A DNA stretch of 64,000 nt, from the NCBI GenBank assembly GCA_016712315.1, contig JADJRG010000019.1, positions 1 through 64,000 of the forward strand, given 5' to 3'. Position 1 is the stretch's first letter. Each line of letters starts with the position of its first letter. The position numbers and the translations under genes are program-made. Shown in pieces: positions 30,658-40,578 of this stretch. Source of the DNA: Nannocystis sp. Its GTDB lineage: Bacteria; Myxococcota_A; Polyangia; Nannocystales; Nannocystaceae. Below the pieces are notes generated by a model. The model was given only the letters and a program-made list of their open reading frames with translations. It ran no database searches and was not told where the DNA came from.

Positions 30658-31698
30658 CTACGGCACACACGCCACTTCAGGCGCACAGATATTCGCAACA
30701 CAGTTCGCCCCTTGGCACTCCCAGTGATTCGAGCAGGCGGCTCCGTCCGCCTTGCTCTGACGGCACACTCCTTCGATTGAGTAGTCACCATCACAGTAGA
30801 GGGTCCAATCCCCACAGTCGTAATCATCCCAACACTTCGCCCCGATCCCACCGACTGTCTGACACGTATTGGTGCCAGGGTTACAGGAAAGACCCCACCC
30901 GCAGAGATCGACCGCAGGATTGCAGAGGTCTCCTGCGCGCTGTACGCCGACACACCGGCTACTCGTCGTGTCGCAGACGAGTCCCATCCTCCCGCACTCC
31001 CCCCCAACACACGTCTCCCCCCCGTTGCGCGGGTTCGAGCATATACCGTCAGGATACCCGAGGCACGCGAGCCCGTCCGTGCAATCATAGCTGTCTATGC
31101 AGGAACCCCCGATCCACTGTTTCGCCACACAAGTGGCAGTCACGCCCTCACAAATGGATCCATCGATACAGTAGCCGCTCGGGCACGGCTGCCCGAGCAC
31201 GGCGTTGGGCAGGGCAGCACAAGTCCCGGCGCAACAGGCCATTTCGCACGCCCAGTGGTCAATGTCGCAGAATTTTGAGCTACACTGGAGGTCGGTCCAG
31301 CACAACCCGCCGTTCTCGACGGAGCCCGAGAACACTGCATCACAAGCCGGACCCGTGAAGATCGAATCGAGGTTCGACTCAACACACGAAGAGCTACGAA
31401 ACGCCTCAACACACTCGACCGCCGCCTCACCGTCGTAAATGATCGATCCCGTCTCGATCGCGCGACGTACATCCACGGTGAGCACCCAAGAGGCGACAAA
31501 CGCCTCAACTCCGACTACCGTCGCACAGAAGTCGAGCTCCTCCTCGCCAAATTCCCCGCAGTTGATCGCCCAGTCGCAAACCACCTCCGAGTACGAACGC
31601 GGCAGTTCCTCAAGCGAGATCTCTTCCGGGCCACAGGCGCCCATCACAGCGAAGGATGCAACGACAATGAATGCGCGATAACGATGCTGAAGAACCAT
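30658..31698 (-). CDS. Cys-rich lipoprotein upstream of cas10
   Basis: The product has 346 residues. It starts MVLQHRYRAFIVV with a lipobox AVMGAC (Cys22). The mature protein has a helical N-terminal domain (about 25-120) and then a long series of Cys-spaced modules (for example CWTDLQCSSKFC, CIDSYDCTDGLAC, CWDDYDCGDW), typical of outer-surface lipoproteins in myxobacteria. It lies on the same strand as the cas operon, 48 bases upstream, so read-through transcription into cas10 is possible. Its base composition is visibly less GC-rich than the surroundings. No known role in CRISPR. Confidence 0.7.
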   Translation of the reverse strand: MVLQHRYRAFIVVASFAVMGACGPEEISLEELPRSYSEVVCDWAINCGEFGEEELDFCATVVGVEAFVASWVLTVDVRRAIETGSIIYDGEAAVECVEAFRSSSCVESNLDSIFTGPACDAVFSGSVENGGLCWTDLQCSSKFCDIDHWACEMACCAGTCAALPNAVLGQPCPSGYCIDGSICEGVTATCVAKQWIGGSCIDSYDCTDGLACLGYPDGICSNPRNGGETCVGGECGRMGLVCDTTSSRCVGVQRAGDLCNPAVDLCGWGLSCNPGTNTCQTVGGIGAKCWDDYDCGDWTLYCDGDYSIEGVCRQSKADGAACSNHWECQGANCVANICAPEVACVP

Positions 31699-31727
31699 GA
31701 TCCCGGAATCCTATCAAATGAGTGATT

Positions 31728-32483
31728 TTACCGATGTGTCGGTTCGAACGAGAGGGAGAGGTAGTAGGTGCCTCCCCCATCCAGGCCAGCCCACCAGCCC
31801 TCCCGCAAGACCTCGTATGGAATAGGCCCACACGAGCCTCCACCCCAGCAAAGCGACGTGATTAGGTCATCCTCGAAGGCGTCGGACTCCCAGAACTGTA
31901 GCCAGAAGCTCGTCAGCGGGTCATACGAGACCGACTCATCGGACCATGTACCAGGACAGCCAGAGATCGCCGATGAGGACACGTAGACCCCGTCCGCGAG
32001 GAAGTCATAGTAGATCTCTGCGCTTCCCCAACCATCCGAGCAGTCCGGCGGTGTAAAATCATGGACAGTGACGTCGAAATAGAGCAGCCCGATCCAGGTG
32101 CAGATACTGTCGTAGCAAAGCTCGTCGAAGGCGCACTCAGCAGTGCTCACGCACGCCGGATCACCAGAAGTCGATGTCGAGGACCCTCCGCTGGTTGTTC
32201 CGCCTGTGGAACCCGTCTCCCCGCCTGATGTACCTCCGCTGGTCGAGGCGTCGCTCGGACCCGCGGAGACCATCCCGGGGTCGACGCATGCGTTGGAGAT
32301 GCACGTCAGCCCAACAGCGCACGCGCCGCCCTGTGCGCAGGGGCAACCCTCTTGTCCTACAGAACAGGCGCCTTGGCTCTCACCGCTCGCCCGGGTCTCA
32401 CTCCCTCCATCGTCATCGGCGCACGCCTGCACGGCCGATCCGAAAGCAAGCACGGCCACCAACTGTATTCTTCGCATGAACAT
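31728..32483 (-). CDS. Secreted lipoprotein with Gly/Ser/Thr linker
   Basis: The product is 251 residues from MFMRRIQLVAV (32483); a second Met two codons later is possible. The lipobox is SAVQAC. The mature part has a Cys module (CSVGQEGCPCAQGGAC), a flexible linker of Ser, Gly and Thr repeats (about 80-107), another Cys pair (CVSTAECAFDELC) and a C-terminal beta-rich, Trp- and Tyr-rich domain. It is in tandem with the previous lipoprotein on the - strand. Function is unknown. Confidence 0.7.
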   Translation of the reverse strand: MFMRRIQLVAVLAFGSAVQACADDDGGSETRASGESQGACSVGQEGCPCAQGGACAVGLTCISNACVDPGMVSAGPSDASTSGGTSGGETGSTGGTTSGGSSTSTSGDPACVSTAECAFDELCYDSICTWIGLLYFDVTVHDFTPPDCSDGWGSAEIYYDFLADGVYVSSSAISGCPGTWSDESVSYDPLTSFWLQFWESDAFEDDLITSLCWGGGSCGPIPYEVLREGWWAGLDGGGTYYLSLSFEPTHR

Positions 32484-32798
32484 GACTTCTCGCTTACGTT
32501 CTCTGCGGCGAGCATACGGTCGGCACCGATGTACAGGCAAGCTTTTGTGCATGGGCCTAGGGAATTCGAGACAATAATTTTCCAAGGGCCTGAGTACGGT
32601 TCCGCATGGATCTCCTCGGTTGACGGGGTCTATCGTGGCCCCAGGGCTATCTCCGCAAGTTGGACTGGTCATCTCATGTGAGCCATCTCTCGTCGGTGGG
32701 ACCGAGGAGATCTCCGCTTGCGACCTGCACCGTTAGGAGAAGGGCCAGGCCCCGCGATCACGTTCGCGGTCTTCAACCTGCTTCCCCGTCACCACGGC
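32484..32798. other. Spacer DNA between lipoprotein gene and distal end of the CRISPR array
   Basis: About 315 bases without a supported gene. It should contain the promoter of the lipoprotein gene on the - strand. The stretch next to the first repeat has no further recognisable repeat copy, so the array ends at 32799. I see no terminator or other element here. Confidence 0.5.
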
Positions 32799-32948
32799 GC
32801 TTCAATGGGGCCTCCCTAAAGGAAGGGAGGAGGGCCAACACCGAGATCAAGCGCAGCACCTTCTACATCGCTTCAATGGGGCCTCCCTAAAGGAAGGGAG
32901 GAGGGGGCCAACCCGTTGTGGCGCCGCTCACCGGCCGGATCACGTGGT

Positions 32949-32966
32949 GCTTCAATGGGGCCTCCC
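32949..32966 (-). repeat. Split CRISPR repeat (18 of 36 bp), interrupted by a group II intron
   Basis: The first 18 bases of the repeat (+ strand) are intact and then run straight into GTGCGCC, the 5' end of a group II intron. The break lies at the end of the CCTCCC arm of the repeat's hairpin. The other half of this repeat is not present. Confidence 0.85.
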
Positions 32967-33457
32967 GTGCGCCGGTCAAAGCCGGCGAGGTGAACAGGTG
33001 AAAGTCCGAACAACGAAAGGAAGAGCCAGCCACGTTGACCCCGAGTCATGCGTCGGCGCCCGTGAGGGCGGCGGCGAAGCGTTGACAGGGGGAGGTGCGG
33101 GCCGGGTATGGAGCCGCGAAAGACATGCCCTCGAGCGCGAGCGCGAGGCCCTTCGGAGTGCCGACGCAGTGGGAGAATGCGGAAGGCCACACCGGGCGCG
33201 CCGTTATGGCGAGGTGCGACCGGACTCCGCGCGGTCAGAGACCCCGAGCACGTACCGAATCACCTCGCGCGGAAACCGGGAGATCTCGCGCCCGCCTGTG
33301 ATTTGCGAAAACGCAGGCCGCATCGGGAAGTCTGAGGACGTACGCCGATGACGCACGGACGTGAGAAGTCGGGCAGGGTCGTAGTACCGAGGAAGTCGCC
33401 GAACAACGCCGGCACACCGGCCGCGGAGGTGATGGAGGAAAGGACCCTGGAGGAGGG
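32967..33457 (+). mobile_element. 5' part of a group II intron inside the CRISPR array (3' part deleted)
   Basis: The sequence starts GTGCGCC, the canonical group II 5' boundary, and carries landmarks of bacterial group II introns: GAGGTGAACAGGTGAAAGTCC early in domain I, CAGAGACCCCGAGCACG further on, and GAAGTCTGAGGACGTACGC just before the start of the intron-encoded protein. It then enters the first about 35 codons of the reverse transcriptase and stops. The last 9 bases (33449-33457, GGAGGAGGG) equal the end of the CRISPR repeat and are followed by a normal 35-nt spacer. Domains V and VI and nearly all the maturase are missing, so it cannot splice. The family call rests on my memory of such introns. 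Confidence 0.8.
33348..33457 (+). pseudogene. N-terminal remnant of group II intron reverse transcriptase/maturase
   Basis: ATG at 33348 opens MTHGREKSGRVVVPRKSPNN, which resembles the N-terminal leader of group II intron reverse transcriptases. It is cut after about 36 codons, where the frame runs on into a CRISPR spacer and repeats. No palm or finger motifs remain. Non-functional. Confidence 0.7.
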
Positions 33458-36400
33458 GGCTATTCAGCCAGTCCTCCAACACGCGACGGTCTGCTTCAAT
33501 GGGGCCTCCCTAAAGGAAGGGAGGAGGGGTGCCTGCGTCGCCCGGCGGCGCTGGCGTGTGCCAACGCTTCAATGGGGCCTCCCTAAAGGAAGGGAGGAGG
33601 GGGAGGCCATGCCGCGCTACACAGTGAAAATCGAAGGGCTTCAATGGGGCCTCCCTAAAGGAAGGGAGGAGGGGTCCTGAGTTTGCGGCAGCTCTAGCGG
33701 AATCCTATGCGCTTCAATGGGGCCTCCCTAAAGGAAGGGAGGAGGGCGGGTTTAATGCCCATTCCTACCGTTTGGGATGAAGTACCGCTTCAATGGGGCC
33801 TCCCTAAAGGAAGGGAGGAGGGCCTCACAGACGCAGGGGAATTTGAGCTTAGTGACTTGCTTCAATGGGGCCTCCCTAAAGGAAGGGAGGAGGGACGGGC
33901 TTTTACGGGCGAAAGGTTGCGTCGACGGCGACGCTTCAATGGGGCCTCCCTAAAGGAAGGGAGGAGGGCGTCGAGGAAGTGAACGCGTACCTCGGCGCGC
34001 GGGCGCTTCAATGGGGCCTCCCTAAAGGAAGGGAGGAGGGCACGCGTTGTCGCCCCCTTCGCCTTCGCGGAGTCGGTCAGCTTCAATGGGGCCTCCCTAA
34101 AGGAAGGGAGGAGGGCTCTCACGCGGAGGCAACGTAAACTCGTCGGCCTTCGCTTCAATGGGGCCTCCCTAAAGGAAGGGAGGAGGGCTCACCACGCACG
34201 TCCGCGAGAAGCTCGCACGTGAGCGGCTTCAATGGGGCCTCCCTAAAGGAAGGGAGGAGGGTCGCAGACACACAAGCTCTTCGTGCTTCGCTAGCCTCGC
34301 TTCAATGGGGCCTCCCTAAAGGAAGGGAGGAGGGGACGTGAGGGGGTCGAGCGGGGTACGATCTCCCCGTGCGCTTCAATGGGGCCTCCCTAAAGGAAGG
34401 GAGGAGGGGCGGCGCAGCCTCTCTCAAACTGGCTCGCGCCCGCGCCGCTTCAATGGGGCCTCCCTAAAGGAAGGGAGGAGGGCGAACGCCGACCCGGTCG
34501 ATCTGTGGAAGAGCAAGATCGGCTTCAATGGGGCCTCCCTAAAGGAAGGGAGGAGGGGCCAAGAGCGAGGAAGCGTTGAAGCAAGAGACTCACTGTGCTT
34601 CAATGGGGCCTCCCTAAAGGAAGGGAGGAGGGGAAATCCCTCCTCCTCAAAGCGCTCGAAAAGGCGCTGCTTCAATGGGGCCTCCCTAAAGGAAGGGAGG
34701 AGGGGCGGATCTGCAGGCCTCGAAGCGCGCGCCGCTTGGGAGCGGCTTCAATGGGGCCTCCCTAAAGGAAGGGAGGAGGGGCCGAAGTTCGGCGACATGC
34801 AGGCGGTGGCCGACAAGCTTCAATGGGGCCTCCCTAAAGGAAGGGAGGAGGGTCGGCCTTGATGGACCCGTCGAGCACCCTGCGGCGCCAGCTTCAATGG
34901 GGCCTCCCTAAAGGAAGGGAGGAGGGGATCACGGTCACGCTCCAGGCGTCCTCGGGGATCGCGCTTCAATGGGGCCTCCCTAAAGGAAGGGAGGAGGGCC
35001 CTCCCCGTAGCCGAGTCGCGGGGGGAGGCGCGCGGGCTTCAATGGGGCCTCCCTAAAGGAAGGGAGGAGGGCGGCCTCGTCCGCGCGGAACCACACTAGC
35101 GCTCCGCGCGCTTCAATGGGGCCTCCCTAAAGGAAGGGAGGAGGGTCGAGGTGCGCGACGAACTCGCCGATCGGCGTGTCGCTTCAATGGGGCCTCCCTA
35201 AAGGAAGGGAGGAGGGCGGAGTGGAGGGGGATGAGGTGGAGGAGGAGCCGGAGGCTTCAATGGGGCCTCCCTAAAGGAAGGGAGGAGGGCCCCGACCGCC
35301 ACGCCCGCGGACCCCGCGCTGGTCCGGCTTCAATGGGGCCTCCCTAAAGGAAGGGAGGAGGGGCTGCGAAGCGGAGGACGGCTCGATCGCCTGGACCGAG
35401 CGGCTTCAATGGGGCCTCCCTAAAGGAAGGGAGGAGGGGACGAGCGACAGGCCCGATTCGAGCATGTTGCGCTCGTGCTTCAATGGGGCCTCCCTAAAGG
35501 AAGGGAGGAGGGCAAGAGCATCCCCGGCGAACTGCGGGGGGTGTGTCAGCTTCAATGGGGCCTCCCTAAAGGAAGGGAGGAGGGCCTCTTTCGCGCCGGG
35601 AGATAGAGCGCCCCGAGCAGCCGCTTCAATGGGGCCTCCCTAAAGGAAGGGAGGAGGGGCGCCGTGCCAGGTGCAGCGAATCACACAGCGGCTGCTTCAA
35701 TGGGGCCTCCCTAAAGGAAGGGAGGAGGGCGTTACGACCGCGATCCGGTTGAGCAGCGGAAGGTGACGCTTCAATGGGGCCTCCCTAAAGGAAGGGAGGA
35801 GGGAGCGAAGCCGGCTGCGAGCGCCACGTGTGGAACGCGCTTCAATGGGGCCTCCCTAAAGGAAGGGAGGAGGGGGCGACTGCTCCGATGAGGTGCGCGC
35901 GAAGGCCGAAGCTTCAATGGGGCCTCCCTAAAGGAAGGGAGGAGGGTCGCAGACCACCTCACCTATCTTCGCGAGGCACACGCGCTTCAATGGGGCCTCC
36001 CTAAAGGAAGGGAGGAGGGGCATGGTCTCCGACCGGCGATCGAGCGGCCGCACCTCCGGGCTTCAATGGGGCCTCCCTAAAGGAAGGGAGGAGGGGTCAC
36101 TGCGGCGAAGAAGACGGCCGAGAGCAAGGCCGCTTCAATGGGGCCTCCCTAAAGGAAGGGAGGAGGGGGGCCGCAACCCGCCCGGCGGCGGGACCCTCGC
36201 CGACTAGCTTCAATGGGGCCTCCCTAAAGGAAGGGAGGAGGGGCGCTGGACCGGGGGTGACCTGTGAGTGTTGACCGGCGCTTCAATGGGGCCTCCCTAA
36301 AGGAAGGGAGGAGGGGGGGCGCTTCCCGCTTGCCGACCGGCACGTTGGCGCTTCAATGGGGCCTCCCTAAAGGAAGGGAGGAGGGATGTGTGTGACCAAA

Positions 36401-36616
36401 GAGATCAGCTTGACGGACTTTGCTTCAATGGGGCCTCCCTAAAGGAAGGGAGGAGGGGCCATCGAAGCGACTCCGATCGAGTCCTTCCTTGATCTGCTTC
36501 AATGGGGCCTCCCTAAAGGAAGGGAGGAGGGCGCAGTAACGACTTGTGTTGCCCGGAGTCGCTTAAGTTGCTTCAATGGGGCCTCCCTAAAGGAAGGGAG
36601 GAGGGGAAGCTCGACC

Positions 36617-36741
36617 CCGGTAACCCCAGGCGGCTCGTAGCCCGCTTCAATGGGGCCTCCCTAAAGGAAGGGAGGAGGGCATGAGAAACATGCTCACCGC
36701 ACTCACCGCGTTTACCGGTAACCCCAGGCGGCTCGTAGCCC
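36617..36741 (-). repeat. Partial spacer duplication giving a 62-nt chimeric spacer
   Basis: The 27 bases at 36617-36643 (start CCGGTAACCCC, end CTCGTAGCCC) recur exactly at 36715-36741, each followed directly by a repeat. The first copy ends a 38-nt spacer; the second ends a 62-nt spacer whose first 35 bases are of normal spacer size. This looks like a partial duplication of a repeat plus adjoining spacer tail. Confidence 0.85.
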
Positions 36742-39415
36742 GCTTCAATGGGGCCTCCCTAAAGGAAGGGAGGAGGGCCACAAGATCGCGGGGGTCGTGA
36801 CCGCGACCTACGCGCTTCAATGGGGCCTCCCTAAAGGAAGGGAGGAGGGCACCTCGACAGCGCTGAGATCGGCATGAGCCTGATCGTGCTTCAATGGGGC
36901 CTCCCTAAAGGAAGGGAGGAGGGCGTTTTCGCGCAACGTGATCTCCGCGGCGGACCTGCTTCAATGGGGCCTCCCTAAAGGAAGGGAGGAGGGATTGTGA
37001 GGTCGAGCTGCCATCCCGGGGCGATTGCGCTTCAATGGGGCCTCCCTAAAGGAAGGGAGGAGGGCGGCGCGCTCCAAACCAACAAGGTCTGAACCATGGC
37101 GCTTCAATGGGGCCTCCCTAAAGGAAGGGAGGAGGGGCGTCGCAGGCGACCTCGAAGGTGCCAGAGGTCGTCACGCTTCAATGGGGCCTCCCTAAAGGAA
37201 GGGAGGAGGGCAGCGATGGCGGTGAGCATGCAGCCCGCGGTCGATCGGCTTCAATGGGGCCTCCCTAAAGGAAGGGAGGAGGGTATGCGAAGGTGGAGGA
37301 GAGCGCGACGGGTGGCGCGCTTCAATGGGGCCTCCCTAAAGGAAGGGAGGAGGGGCAGGGCGTGCTGCTTCGCCTCAACCTCGTCCACCATCGGCTTCAA
37401 TGGGGCCTCCCTAAAGGAAGGGAGGAGGGACGCTGCCCTTGTTGAGCGCGCCGATCGAGCCGTGGCGCTTCAATGGGGCCTCCCTAAAGGAAGGGAGGAG
37501 GGCCGCCGAAGATCGCGCTCACGTGGGGAGTCGGAGCGTGGCTTCAATGGGGCCTCCCTAAAGGAAGGGAGGAGGGAGGCACGCGAGCAGCTCCGTCGCC
37601 AGGGGATCGACGCGGCTTCAATGGGGCCTCCCTAAAGGAAGGGAGGAGGGCAGCGTCGACGACGATGGCGGCTACTTCGTGCAGGCGCAGCTTCAATGGG
37701 GCCTCCCTAAAGGAAGGGAGGAGGGGCAGTAACAACCGGCGTATACACGCTCGACGTCGACGCTTCAATGGGGCCTCCCTAAAGGAAGGGAGGAGGGCGG
37801 AGCCATAGGCGTGCGCTACTTCCTCGCCGCCCGGCTTCAATGGGGCCTCCCTAAAGGAAGGGAGGAGGGCTGGAGCCCGCCACCCTGGATTTTTTCACCA
37901 CCTTTGGCTTCAATGGGGCCTCCCTAAAGGAAGGGAGGAGGGGCAGAGATCCGGGGGCTAGAAGACCTCCGTAGCGCCGCTTCAATGGGGCCTCCCTAAA
38001 GGAAGGGAGGAGGGCGGTCGATGGGGCCGCGTCGGCGAGCCGTCACCCCGGCTTCAATGGGGCCTCCCTAAAGGAAGGGAGGAGGGCGCCGCCCTTCTGG
38101 AACCACACGTACCCGGCCCGGTAGCTTCAATGGGGCCTCCCTAAAGGAAGGGAGGAGGGAGGTGTGCACCCCGAAGAGCGCGCCGGCATGGCTTGCGGTG
38201 CTTCAATGGGGCCTCCCTAAAGGAAGGGAGGAGGGGCGCCGTCGCCAGCGACTCGGTGGACTTGATCGTGGTGCTTCAATGGGGCCTCCCTAAAGGAAGG
38301 GAGGAGGGGCGTGCGGGCCGAAGATCTGCCGCGGCTGTTCACGTACGCTTCAATGGGGCCTCCCTAAAGGAAGGGAGGAGGGGAGGTCGTCGTGTTGGAG
38401 TGCGAGATGAAGTTGACCTACGCTTCAATGGGGCCTCCCTAAAGGAAGGGAGGAGGGGGAGTTCCAGCAGGATGTGCTCCCGATGGAGTGCACCGCTTCA
38501 ATGGGGCCTCCCTAAAGGAAGGGAGGAGGGGCAGATCTTCGCGCGCGAGGTGGTTCGGACGGCGAAGCTTCAATGGGGCCTCCCTAAAGGAAGGGAGGAG
38601 GGTCGAGGCCCATGGCCCGCCGGACCCGATCATGCGGATGCTTCAATGGGGCCTCCCTAAAGGAAGGGAGGAGGGAGCGCGTGGATCGAAAGGTACTGGA
38701 TGAGCGGCAAGACGCTTCAATGGGGCCTCCCTAAAGGAAGGGAGGAGGGGGCCGCGGTGCGGAACGCGACGGCCGGCGACCTGATCTGCTTCAATGGGGC
38801 CTCCCTAAAGGAAGGGAGGAGGGCCACGAAAGTTAGCGACGTGCTGTCGACCAGCTTCAGGCTTCAATGGGGCCTCCCTAAAGGAAGGGAGGAGGGTCAT
38901 CGCCGCCGCGGCGGCGAAGAGGGCGGGGATCTGGTGCTTCAATGGGGCCTCCCTAAAGGAAGGGAGGAGGGGCCCGCGGGGGCTACTCCCTACAGGTCGG
39001 CCTCTTCGAGCTTCAATGGGGCCTCCCTAAAGGAAGGGAGGAGGGGCCGGCCATCGCCGACGCTGCGAGCGCAGCGGGATAAGCGCTTCAATGGGGCCTC
39101 CCTAAAGGAAGGGAGGAGGGTCTCCGCATTCGCCCTCGTCCAGTGCCCCATGCCCATGTAGCTTCAATGGGGCCTCCCTAAAGGAAGGGAGGAGGGAGCG
39201 CGAGCGTCAACCTGACCACGCCCTTCCGCATGCTTCAATGGGGCCTCCCTAAAGGAAGGGAGGAGGGGTACGTTGCGAGGAAGTCGTTGCGGAGTTGCTT
39301 CGATAGCTTCAATGGGGCCTCCCTAAAGGAAGGGAGGAGGGTTCCTGCGCTCATCGTGCCCCCGCTGCTGTTGAGTAGCGCTTCAATGGGGCCTCCCTAA
39401 AGGAAGGGAGGAGGG

Positions 39416-39560
39416 ACCCCCTCGTCCAGGCGTGCTGGATCGCAGGGGAATTTTCGGGGGTACGCACACGGGGCGAATTCGCGCTCGAATTCTGGGCTTC
39501 TTGTTCGTCGGGGCGAATTTTGAAACAGCGTTTTGCCCGGGCTCCGAGGGGCTGTAGGGC
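39416..39560 (-). promoter_or_regulatory. Predicted CRISPR leader
   Basis: This stretch abuts the leader-proximal repeat in the orientation given by the ATTGAAGC handle. It is locally A/T-richer than its surroundings, and on the + strand contains GGGGCGAATT twice (39470-39479, 39510-39519) and a related GGGGAATTTT (39445-39454). Such short repeated tracts are compatible with a leader holding the promoter and an adaptation signal. The boundary on the right is not defined. Confidence 0.55.
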
Positions 39561-39699
39561 ATTTTGCACGCAAGGCCGGGACTTTCGACATCATCGGCCC
39601 GCGTGCCTTTCTCAGGTACCACGGGGAGGTAGCGCCCGGCAAGGGGCGCGCACTTCCCGCGGATCGTCTCCGCCAGATCGCAGGGCGATCTCGCAGGGC

Positions 39700-40362
39700 G
39701 TCGCGGTCGCCGCGATGCCCTGCTCGGCGCACTCCGGGCCAAGGGCGTGCCTAGCGCCTTGGGCGTCGCGATCGCCGCCGCACCAACGGTGCCCGGGTGC
39801 CGTCGGAGGGGCGTGGTGATCTCGCTCGGCATGTCGTCGCTTACCGCATCTACGCGCCGCTCGGAATCAAGACGTTCAGCGGCGGGCTCGAGGCGCGGCG
39901 TGGTGATCTCGCTCGGCATGTCCCCAGAGCCTCCACCCTCCCCCGCCCCGCGCTCGCGAGCTCCTGCTCTCGGCTGCGCGTGCTTCACGTCCTCGGGGGC
40001 GTCGAGCTGGTCGAGGGCGTCGAAGCGGCGCAGCGCGTCGCCGACCTCGAAGACCTTGCCGTGCAGGTAGCGGCAGATCTCGGCGACTGACCGCGCTCGG
40101 CGGCCCCTTGCCGCTCGCGCTGACGGTCGGTTCTCGGGTTGACGAGGGCCCGCTGGCACGCAGCGGATGCGTCCCACGGTCGGGCCCCCGGCCGAGGCGG
40201 GCGCCCTCGCCGCGGGCGAGCTGCTGTTTGAGGGCGTCGGTGAGGGGGCCGCGGCCGGTCGTGCCGAGGATCCCAGGGGGCGAGGGCCGAGCTAGAGGCC
40301 GAGGCGTCGCCGTCGACTTGAGTCGGGGCGTCGTCTCCGGTCACGTCTCGCGGTTGGGTCAT
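39700..40362 (-). pseudogene. Decayed gene next to the CRISPR leader
   Basis: Protein-like fragments are scattered over different frames of the - strand: an opening MTQPRDVTGDDAPTQVDGDA, then GPLTDALKQQLARGEGARLG, then EICRYLHGKVFEVGDALRRF and a Pro/Arg-rich remainder with SDDMPSEITTP twice. No single frame covers all, so the gene appears broken by at least two frameshifts. The family is not recognised. A 25-bp direct repeat (39811-39835 and 39898-39922) underlies the duplicated MPSEITTP segment. Confidence 0.35.
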
Positions 40363-40578
40363 CAGTGTTTGAGGGTATCAGGGTGAGCAGGGTGCGAGGT
40401 GCGGGGCGCGCGGGCTAGGCGCGGCTCGGAGTCGACCCCAAATTTTGGGCCGTGTTTGGGGCGTCGCGGGTCACAGTGGGACGGTGAGGGCTCACGGGCC
40501 CTCCCCTCACGAGCCCCGAATTCGGGAGATCCACGGCGTTTCAGGCTGTGGGGGCTCGTTGAGGGGAGGAGCGTGAGG
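40363..40578. other. Intergenic DNA with no gene seen
   Basis: About 216 bases of GC-rich DNA with no coding frame that I trust. It could contain the promoter of the decayed gene and the end of the lipoprotein transcript. Nothing else stands out. Confidence 0.4.

Larger units (their letters stand above)
32799..39415 (-). CRISPR. CRISPR array, 83 intact 36-bp repeats plus one split repeat
   Basis: The repeat on the + strand starts GCTTCAATGGGGCCTCCC and ends GGAGGAGGG. It begins at 32799, 32870, 32949 (split), 33493 and then every 70-76 bases to 39380. Spacers are mostly 34-40 nt. On the - strand the repeat contains a CCTCCC/GGGAGG hairpin and ends in ATTGAAGC, close to the AUUGAAA(C) 5' handle usual for type III crRNAs. 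Transcription is therefore predicted on the - strand with the leader to the right (39416 onward), the same direction as the cas operon. Intact repeats are identical as far as I can see, even at the distal end. Exceptions: a 43-nt spacer (32906-32948), a 62-nt chimeric spacer (36680-36741), and the intron insertion. Confidence 0.97.

Noticed and set aside
33348..39161. Several long open frames with repeated FNGASLKEGRR or LQWGLPKGREEG
   Set aside because: These are translations of the CRISPR repeat read through spacers, not genes.
32799..39415. Self-targeting spacers against the 1-21 kb element
   Set aside because: I saw no match by eye, but a computed comparison of all spacers with both strands would be needed, so I make no claim either way.
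39383..40177. A 264-residue open frame crossing the leader into the first repeat
   Set aside because: It overlaps the repeat and leader, and protein-like pieces are split among frames; it is better read as a decayed gene.
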